Part shown: piece after piece, positions 58,341-64,000 of the stretch | Numbering within the stretch: position 1 is the stretch's first letter | Layout: each line of letters begins with the position of its first letter | From: an uncultured Gilliamella sp. | Lineage (GTDB): Bacteria > Pseudomonadota > Gammaproteobacteria > Enterobacterales > Orbaceae | NCBI GenBank assembly: GCA_945276085.1 | Contig: CALYPO010000001.1 | Coordinates: forward strand, 1 to 64,000 | Direction: 5' to 3' | DNA: 64,000 nt | Notes under the pieces: generated by a model | Database searches by the model: none | Told to the model about the DNA's origin: nothing | What the model saw: the letters and a program-made list of their open reading frames with translations, nothing else | Translations under genes and position numbers: made by a program

Positions 58341-59522
58341 ATGGAACAAACAATGCGTTGGTTTGGTCCTAGCGATCCAGTATCATTAGATGACATTAGG
58401 CAAGCTGGGGCAACAGGAATTGTGACCGCTTTGCACCATATTCCTAATGGTGAAGTGTGGCCGATTGAAGAGATTCAAAAACGCAAAAACATGATTGAAG
58501 AAAAAGGGTTAACTTGGTCAGTTGTTGAAAGTATTCCCATTCATGAAGAGATAAAAACACACACTGGTAATGTTGAGCAACATATTGCCAATTATCAGCA
58601 ATCAATTCGGAATTTAGCCGCCTGTGGTATTGATACTGTTTGTTATAACTTCATGCCTGTTTTAGACTGGACTCGAACCGATCTTGCTTACACATTACCT
58701 GATGGTTCTAAAGCACTCCGTTTTGACCAAGTTGCTTTCGCTGCATTTGATATTCATCTTTTAAAAAGACCTAATGCAGAAAACGATTATTCAAATGAAG
58801 ATATTGACAGCGCAAAAACATATTTTGAAAAAATGACACAAGCAGATAAGGACAAGCTTGTTGCTAATATTATTGCGGGTTTACCAGGAGCAGAAGAAGG
58901 TTACTCTCTTGATCAGTTTAGAGCCCACCTTGCCACTTATGATGGCATTGACAAAAATAAACTGCGTGAAAATTACGCCTATTTCCTGAAAAACATTGTA
59001 CCTGTCGCTGAAGAAGTCGGCGTGGTATTAACCGTACATCCTGATGATCCACCACGTCCTATTCTAGGGTTACCGCGCATTGTTTCAACTATCGAAGATA
59101 TGCAATGGATTAAAGATACAGTTGACAGTATTCATAATGGTTTTTGTTTCTGTACTGGGTCTTATGGAGTTCGTCAAGATAACGATTTAGCCAAAATGGC
59201 TGAAAAATTTGCTGATCGTGTGCATTTTATTCATCTACGGGCAACAGTCCGAGAAGATAATCCACTCTCTTTCCATGAGGGAGATCACCTTGCTGGTGAT
59301 GTTGACATGTACGCAGTCATTAAAGCTCTGGTTAGCGAAGAACAGCGACGTAAAAAAGCAGGAATTAAACGTGCTATTCCCGTTCGTCCCGATCATGGAC
59401 ACCAAATGTTAGATGATCTGAAAAAGAAAACCAATCCGGGTTATTCTGCCATTGGTCGTTTAAGAGGATTAGCCGAAATTCGCGGTGTAGAATACGCGAT
59501 TAAACGTGCATTTTTTGAATAA
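58341..59522 (+). CDS. uxuA: Mannonate dehydratase
   Basis: Dehydrates D-mannonate to 2-keto-3-deoxy-D-gluconate. The 393-residue protein begins [26 protein letters not shown] and has the Mg/Mn-site segments [26 protein letters not shown] and [12 protein letters not shown], all UxuA hallmarks. It follows uxuR by 78 bases with AAGGAG before the ATG. A strong terminator follows. Confidence 0.95.
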   Translation: MEQTMRWFGPSDPVSLDDIRQAGATGIVTALHHIPNGEVWPIEEIQKRKNMIEEKGLTWSVVESIPIHEEIKTHTGNVEQHIANYQQSIRNLAACGIDTVCYNFMPVLDWTRTDLAYTLPDGSKALRFDQVAFAAFDIHLLKRPNAENDYSNEDIDSAKTYFEKMTQADKDKLVANIIAGLPGAEEGYSLDQFRAHLATYDGIDKNKLRENYAYFLKNIVPVAEEVGVVLTVHPDDPPRPILGLPRIVSTIEDMQWIKDTVDSIHNGFCFCTGSYGVRQDNDLAKMAEKFADRVHFIHLRATVREDNPLSFHEGDHLAGDVDMYAVIKALVSEEQRRKKAGIKRAIPVRPDHGHQMLDDLKKKTNPGYSAIGRLRGLAEIRGVEYAIKRAFFE

Positions 59523-59548
59523 ACCCGCTGTTAACACAATCAAAAATA

Positions 59549-59572
59549 AAGCCCATATAATGGGCTTTTTTA
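59549..59572 (+). terminator. Intrinsic terminator after uxuA
   Basis: AAAGCCCAT, three-base loop, ATGGGCTTTTTT. Strong stem plus T-run. Confidence 0.85.
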
Positions 59573-59591
59573 TTATTATTGATAATCATAA

Positions 59592-59620
59592 AAATAAAAA
59601 AGAGCGTCAACCGCCCTTTT
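59592..59620 (-). terminator. Terminator after the exuT-like gene
   Basis: On the minus strand: AAAGGGCG, GTTGA loop, CGCTCTTTTTTATTTT, with one G-U pair. It ends the MFS transporter transcript facing uxuA. Confidence 0.7.
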
Positions 59621-59679
59621 GTTTTATGTTAGGATGTACTTCTTTATTGCATAACGAATATAATGATTTCTGTATTTAA

Positions 59680-60951
59680 TTACTTTTGCTTACGCTGATA
59701 CAACAGTGAACACATAACAATTGCCCCAACAATATCTAAAAAGCCCATAGTAATAAAAAAGGGTTTAAAGCCAATTGTTGCAACAAACTGACCAACAATA
59801 ATTGTAAATAAGAAACTAGCAATCCAAGCCGAGCTACCACGCAAACCATTTACTGTTGATACTTCTTTACCATCAAAGTTTTCAATAACTTGAATAGTAA
59901 GCATGGCAGATAACATCTGATGTCCCCATGCACCTATAGCAATTAAAGCAATGGCAGCATATGGGCTTTGTGTTAAACTTGCAAACGCCATGGATAACAT
60001 GAAAAAAGCAGCGCCAAGATAAGTTACACAAGCTGCATTAACACGAGACAAATTAAAACGCTTATTGAGCATACGCGAAAAATAACCGGAGGATAAACCA
60101 CCAAAATCGGCAGCAAGGAAAGGAATCCAAACAAACATTGCCATCTCTTTTAATTGCATACCGCGTTCAGTTAATAAATAGTAAGGAACCCAAAAATTAA
60201 CTGCCGCCCAAGCTGGTTCAGCTAAAAAAGCTGGAATAGCAATACCATAGAATTTTTTTTGCAAAATCACTTTTTTAATTGCTTGCCAGATGTTTTTGTT
60301 TTGTTGGCTCTCTGTGTCATCTTGATCGGATAAGATATATTTTCTTTCCGCCTCACTAATAGACCGACTTTTTGACGGCTCGCTGAAAAAGTAGAGCCAT
60401 ATTCCTGCCCAAATTAACCCTACAGAACCTGGAATTAAGAAAGCTAACTGCCAACCACCAAATTGGTGTATCGCATAAATAAGAGGAGGAGCAATCATGG
60501 CACCTAATGAAAAACCAACCATACTCCAACCATTAGCAATAGCGCGTTCCTTTTTAGGAAACCATAAACTAATAACTTTAGCATTGGCTGGTGCAACAAC
60601 AGATTCAGCACCGCCCATAAAAAAACGTAAAATCGCTAATTGAAACCAAGTGCCTGCACCAGCATGAAGTATACACATAATAGACCAAATGATGACCATT
60701 ATCGCAAAACCAACTCGTAAACCAATTACATCAATAAACCAGCCTACAATAGGTTGAAAAAGGGTATAAGCTAGTTGAAAAGCGCCAGTAATATACGAGT
60801 ATTCTTTAGGTGTTATATTTAAATCACGTATAATTTCTTGAGCCATAATACCTAGTGCGTTACGATCGACATAATTAAGAATCACACCCGTTGCAAACAA
60901 AATGATCATTACCCAACGGACATATCCTCCTGATTTAAAAATGGAACTCAT
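59680..60951 (-). CDS. exuT: Hexuronate MFS transporter (ExuT-like)
   Basis: Anion:cation symporter family MFS transporter, 423 residues and about 12 helices, predicted to import glucuronate/galacturonate. Family features include the N-terminal LNYVDRNALG and the FMGGAESVVAPANAKVISLWFPKKERAIA loop typical of ExuT/GudP. Its promoter carries a UxuR/ExuR-like box and a CRP-like site. Location beside the uxu genes supports hexuronate; GudP/GarP-type aldarates are the alternative. Confidence 0.83.
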   Translation of the reverse strand: MSSIFKSGGYVRWVMIILFATGVILNYVDRNALGIMAQEIIRDLNITPKEYSYITGAFQLAYTLFQPIVGWFIDVIGLRVGFAIMVIIWSIMCILHAGAGTWFQLAILRFFMGGAESVVAPANAKVISLWFPKKERAIANGWSMVGFSLGAMIAPPLIYAIHQFGGWQLAFLIPGSVGLIWAGIWLYFFSEPSKSRSISEAERKYILSDQDDTESQQNKNIWQAIKKVILQKKFYGIAIPAFLAEPAWAAVNFWVPYYLLTERGMQLKEMAMFVWIPFLAADFGGLSSGYFSRMLNKRFNLSRVNAACVTYLGAAFFMLSMAFASLTQSPYAAIALIAIGAWGHQMLSAMLTIQVIENFDGKEVSTVNGLRGSSAWIASFLFTIIVGQFVATIGFKPFFITMGFLDIVGAIVMCSLLYQRKQK

Positions 60952-61007
60952 AATATACCTCTAGTTGTAATTTAAATTTCTAACATAAAAAAATTATGTA
61001 ACACTGC

Positions 61008-61025
61008 ATATTGGTAAACCAAATA
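61008..61025. promoter_or_regulatory. UxuR/ExuR-type operator before exuT-like gene
   Basis: ATATTGGTAAACCAAATA aligns with AAATTGGTATACCAATTT at 14 of 18 positions and is itself nearly palindromic. It is 57 bases upstream of the transporter start. Confidence 0.65.
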
Positions 61026-61068
61026 TTACAACTAATTTATTACATCGTATGCCAGATTTGTTTAAAAT

Positions 61069-61084
61069 TGAGACAGTGATCACA
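61069..61084. promoter_or_regulatory. CRP-like site before exuT-like gene
   Basis: TGAGACAGTGATCACA matches TGTGA-N6-TCACA with one mismatch, upstream of the UxuR-like box for the minus-strand transporter. Confidence 0.5.
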
Positions 61085-61275
61085 TTTTATATAGAATTGG
61101 TATAATAAATAATTTTAGAAAATAGTATTAATTATTTGTTACAAAACTAACTTATACAAGTTATTCAATAGATTAACTCATCAAAGTTTGAATAAAGATC
61201 GCTTTAAAAAATAGATATAGAGACTAAAATTGGTAGCCTAATTTTGAAAGATAAAAGCAGCAAATATTTATCTTT

Positions 61276-61305
61276 TTGACAGCGTTACTTTCAAACAGGT
61301 ATACT
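61276..61305 (+). promoter_or_regulatory. Sigma-70 promoter for DUF3597 gene
   Basis: TTGACA, 18-base spacer, TATACT. A near-consensus promoter 72 bases before the ATG at 61378, which has AGGAGG upstream. Confidence 0.7.
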
Positions 61306-61377
61306 GAAAAGGATATTATCTACATCTATATCGTTAAGCAGTTTTTTTAAAGCAGTTTAAACATAGGAGGATGTAAT

Positions 61378-61809
61378 ATGGGTATCTTAAATAATATTTT
61401 TTCTAAAATATTTCCAAGCGCACAAGCAGCAGCATCAAATGTTAACAATACGGTCAAAGACAAAGTAAATAGTATGACAGATGCTGCTAAAAACGCCGCC
61501 TCTGGCATTCAAACGGAAACACAACAAAATTCAGACCAAGCCAAACAAGTATCTCAGACTGATGTTATGTCAATTTTAGAGAATTTAGCGAACAAATATC
61601 CTGAAAAACTTAATTGGAAAACATCAATTGTTGATTTATTGAAGTTATTAGGTATCGATAATAGTTTAGAAGCACGAAAAAATTTGGCAAAAGAACTTAA
61701 CTACCCAGGCAGTACCGATGATACCGCATCGATGAATATGTGGTTAATCAAAGAAGTAATGAAAAAAATCGCCGAAAAAGGGGGAGATGTTACCCATCTA
61801 TTTTCTTAA
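61378..61809 (+). CDS. DUF3597 domain protein, function unknown
   Basis: A 143-residue protein. The N-terminal 25 residues could form an amphipathic helix (MGILNNIFSKIFPSAQAAA), followed by a Gln/Asn/Ala-rich linker to about 57. The C-terminal folded domain (about 62-143) has NLANKYPEKLNWKTSIVDLL and LAKELNYPGSTDD, then MNMWLIKEVMKKIAEKGG. I recognise this as the DUF3597 family, whose function is not established. The gene has a strong promoter, an excellent AGGAGG site and its own terminator, suggesting high expression as a single-gene unit. Confidence 0.82.
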   Translation: MGILNNIFSKIFPSAQAAASNVNNTVKDKVNSMTDAAKNAASGIQTETQQNSDQAKQVSQTDVMSILENLANKYPEKLNWKTSIVDLLKLLGIDNSLEARKNLAKELNYPGSTDDTASMNMWLIKEVMKKIAEKGGDVTHLFS

Positions 61810-61827
61810 GATTGTTTGATTCAACAC

Positions 61828-61851
61828 AATCCACCTGATGCTAGGTGGATT
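61828..61851. terminator. Terminator hairpin between DUF3597 gene and pth
   Basis: AATCCACCT, six-base loop, AGGTGGATT: a perfect 9-bp stem between two convergent genes. Confidence 0.6.
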
Positions 61852-61898
61852 ATCATCCAATAAGACTTACCACTATAATAAGCTTAATAACCTTTCTT

Positions 61899-62483
61899 TC
61901 AGCCTTTAAAAGCATGTAAGTGGTTCATTGCACTTTCAATACCATCTGATAATAAAATCTCAACCGATCGTACCGATTCTTCTATCGCCTTATCAATAAG
62001 TTCTTGTTCGGGTTTAGAGGGTTTATTTAACACATAACCAACAACTTTATTTTTGTCACCCGGATGACCAATACCAATTCTGAGACGATAAAAATTTAAA
62101 TTATTACCTAATTTGCTGGCAATATCTTTTAAACCATTATGACCGCCATGACTACCACCAAATTTAAATTTAGCAATACCTGGGTTAAGATCCAGTTCAT
62201 CATGAGCGACTAAAATTTCTTCTGGTTTAATTTGATAAAAAGTTGCTAGTGCCTGTACCGCTTTACCACTTAAATTCATAAACGTAGTAGGGACTAATAA
62301 TCTCACGTCATGACCACCAATGTTTATTCTAGCTGTATAGCCAAAAAATTTAGCTTCATTTTTTAAAGATTGATGATATCGTTCAGCTAAAAGATCAACA
62401 AACCATGCACCTGCATTATGGCGAGTTGCGGCATATTCATTTCCAGGATTGGCAAGTCCTACAATAAGTTTTATCGTTGTCAT
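61899..62483 (-). CDS. pth: Peptidyl-tRNA hydrolase
   Basis: Releases tRNA from prematurely dropped peptidyl-tRNA. The 194-residue protein has [20 protein letters not shown] with catalytic His at about 22, [21 protein letters not shown] and [13 protein letters not shown]. It is downstream of prs but separated by a prs terminator, so it needs its own promoter. Confidence 0.96.
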   Translation of the reverse strand: MTTIKLIVGLANPGNEYAATRHNAGAWFVDLLAERYHQSLKNEAKFFGYTARINIGGHDVRLLVPTTFMNLSGKAVQALATFYQIKPEEILVAHDELDLNPGIAKFKFGGSHGGHNGLKDIASKLGNNLNFYRLRIGIGHPGDKNKVVGYVLNKPSKPEQELIDKAIEESVRSVEILLSDGIESAMNHLHAFKG

Positions 62484-62514
62484 AATATTGGGATTATTTA
62501 CTGATTTTTTTTAG

Positions 62515-62540
62515 AAAAAAGCCCCAATATAAAGGGGCTT
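62515..62540 (-). terminator. Intrinsic terminator after prs
   Basis: On the minus strand: AAGCCCC, eight-base loop, GGGGCTTTTTT. Strong stem plus T-run. Confidence 0.85.
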
Positions 62541-62561
62541 GTCGTTCAATAATAAAATAAA

Positions 62562-63509
62562 TTATTGATGGAACATCGCTGAAATTGACTCTTCGTTACT
62601 AATACGACGAATAGCTTCAGCAAGCATTCCAGATAGTGTTAATTGACGTACATTTTTTAATGCTTTTACTTCAGCAGTTAACGGAATGGTGTCACAAACA
62701 ACTATTTCATCAATGGCAGAATTTTTAATATTGGTGACGGCTTTACCTGAAAAGATTGGATGCGTTGCATAAGCATAAACGCTTTTAGCACCACGCGCTT
62801 TTAATGCATCCGCCGCTTTACAAAGTGTACCGGCTGTATCAATCATATCATCAACTAAAATACAATCTCTATCAGCAACATCACCGATGATATTCATCAC
62901 TTCCGCTTCATTAGCACGTTGACGACGCTTGTCGATAATAGCCATATCAGTATCATTTAAAAGTTTTGCAATCGCACGAGCACGTACCACACCACCAATA
63001 TCAGGCGATACGACAATCGGACGTTCAAACTCGCGTTGTAACATATCTTCTAAAATAACCGGGCTACCAAATACGTTATCTACAGGTACATCAAAAAAAC
63101 CTTGAATTTGCTCTGCATGAAGATCAACGGTTAATACCCTATCAACACCAACTGTTGATAAAAAGTCAGCAACAACTTTAGCTGTAATAGGCACTCGCGC
63201 TGAACGTACACGACGATCTTGCCTTGCATAACCAAAATAAGGAATAACCGCCGTGATACGACCAGCAGATGCACGACGCATTGCATCGATCATGACTAAT
63301 AATTCCATTAGGTTATCATTGGTAGGCGCACAAGTTGATTGAATAATAAAAACATCTTCACCACGGACGTTTTCGTTAATTTGTACATTTACTTCTCCAT
63401 CGCTAAAACGACTAACAACAATATCACCAAGAGAAGTATAAAGACGATTAGCTATACGTTTTGCCAGCTCCGGTGTAGCATTACCAGCAAAAAGCTTCAT
63501 ATCAGGCAC
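62562..63509 (-). CDS. prs: Ribose-phosphate pyrophosphokinase (PRPP synthase)
   Basis: Makes PRPP from ribose 5-phosphate and ATP for nucleotide, His, Trp and NAD synthesis, including the pncB reaction at the other end of this window. The 315-residue protein is almost identical to E. coli Prs: [50 protein letters not shown] and [16 protein letters not shown]. The start is GTG 63509 with GAGGA six bases upstream; E. coli prs also starts with GTG. Confidence 0.97.
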   Translation of the reverse strand: MPDMKLFAGNATPELAKRIANRLYTSLGDIVVSRFSDGEVNVQINENVRGEDVFIIQSTCAPTNDNLMELLVMIDAMRRASAGRITAVIPYFGYARQDRRVRSARVPITAKVVADFLSTVGVDRVLTVDLHAEQIQGFFDVPVDNVFGSPVILEDMLQREFERPIVVSPDIGGVVRARAIAKLLNDTDMAIIDKRRQRANEAEVMNIIGDVADRDCILVDDMIDTAGTLCKAADALKARGAKSVYAYATHPIFSGKAVTNIKNSAIDEIVVCDTIPLTAEVKALKNVRQLTLSGMLAEAIRRISNEESISAMFHQ

Positions 63510-63775
63510 GAGAAATCCTCAAGCATGTTATAATGATTACTTATACGTAATCGGTTAAATCGGGGTAATAATTATATAATCATTTACAGAGTATGCTCAA
63601 CCACATTATAAAAATTTATTCAAAAATTTTTATATGTATCACAATAATAAATAGAAAAACATATCAATAATATGTTTTCTTGAAGTGAATCAAAAATCAG
63701 TTAAACTACTTTCTAATTATAAACCTTAATGAGTAAACAAATTTGGCAAACCGCAACACAAAAATAGACAACGTG

Positions 63776-64000
63776 ATGAATGAACAATCCATGATAAATA
63801 ACAATGAAAATATTAAATCAAAACGAACTATTCGAAGTTTTGTATTACGACAAGGTCGTTTAACTAAAGGCCAGCAACAAGCATTAGAGAATTTATGGCC
63901 TGTATTTGGTATTGACTATAATCCAAACGTTACTATAGGTTCAAATAATAACAAACCCTTTGTGTTAGAAATTGGTTTTGGTATGGGGGCATCATTGGTT
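63776..64000 (+). CDS. trmB: tRNA (guanine-46-N7)-methyltransferase TrmB, 5' part only
   Basis: The frame running off the right edge encodes IRSFVLRQGRLTKGQQQALE and LEIGFGMGASLV, the N-terminal landmark and SAM-binding motif I of TrmB, which makes m7G46 in tRNA variable loops. The first 75 codons are inside. The ATG at 63776 gives an N-terminal extension of the E. coli length; in-frame TTG 63743, GTG 63773 and ATG 63791 are alternatives, and no clear ribosome-binding site decides among them. Confidence 0.88.
   Translation, partial: MNEQSMINNNENIKSKRTIRSFVLRQGRLTKGQQQALENLWPVFGIDYNPNVTIGSNNNKPFVLEIGFGMGASLV

Larger units (their letters stand above)
60952..61377. promoter_or_regulatory. Divergent spacer between exuT-like and DUF3597 genes
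   Basis: A 426-bp AT-rich spacer without ORFs. It holds a UxuR/ExuR-like box (61008-61025), a CRP-like site (61069-61084) and a sigma-70 promoter for the DUF3597 gene (61276-61305). Confidence 0.5.

Noticed and set aside
1..64000. CRISPR arrays, tRNA/rRNA genes, prophage, transposase or integrase genes
   Set aside because: I looked through all spacers and reading frames and saw no repeat-spacer pattern, cloverleaf or mobile-element protein.

Overview
The window is an AT-rich stretch of a gammaproteobacterial chromosome. Gene order and protein sequence are close to enteric bacteria: porin-asnS-pncB-pepN, mlaFEDCB-ibaG, prlC-rsmJ, rsuA-bcr, zapG-degQ-degS, metB/metJ, and near-identical MetJ and Prs. 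Base composition, long AT-rich spacers and frequent GTG/TTG starts differ from E. coli. My best guess is Orbaceae (Gilliamella-like gut symbionts); this is inference and was not checked by alignment. No tRNA, rRNA, CRISPR array, prophage or insertion sequence was seen.

Layout. 1-7.5 kb: porin (cut by the left edge), asnS, pncB, pepN and a small rhodanese. 7.5-11.5 kb: methionine ABC transporter split into metQ and a divergent M20 amidohydrolase-metN-metI operon. 11.7-15.2 kb: mla phospholipid-transport operon plus ibaG. 15.2-23.8 kb: prlC, rsmJ, rsuA, bcr, a gamma-carbonic-anhydrase-like protein and ftsK. 23.9-29.7 kb: an isolated citG, an MFS transporter and a beta-glucoside PTS with its 6-phospho-beta-glucosidase. 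29.7-31.8 kb: a two-gene RNA-repair operon (HD-Pnk end-healing enzyme and RNA ligase), divergent from a GyrI-like gene. 32.5-36.4 kb: a cystine-type ABC transporter operon with a GNAT acetyltransferase and a glutathionyl-hydroquinone reductase. 36.5-45.7 kb: a citrate fermentation locus (citB, citA, citS, FAH-family gene, citC, D, E, F, X). 45.8-51.5 kb: metB/metJ, rpmE, degS, degQ, zapG, dciA. 51.8-61 kb: hexuronate catabolism (GH31 glycosidase, uxaC, uxuB, uxuR, uxuA, exuT-like). 61.4-64 kb: a DUF3597 gene, pth, prs and the start of trmB.

How the genes work together. CitA/CitB sense citrate, CitS imports it, and CitDEF lyase splits it to acetate and oxaloacetate. CitC, CitX and the distant CitG make and attach the lyase prosthetic group. 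No Na+-pumping oxaloacetate decarboxylase is present; an FAH-family enzyme sits in the operon instead. UxaC, UxuB and UxuA convert glucuronate to 2-keto-3-deoxygluconate, and UxuR/ExuR-type operators lie before uxuB, the MFS gene and the GH31 gene. CRP-like sites precede citS, uxuB and the MFS gene, consistent with carbon-catabolite control. The RNA ligase plus HD-Pnk pair carries all the activities needed to heal and seal broken RNA.
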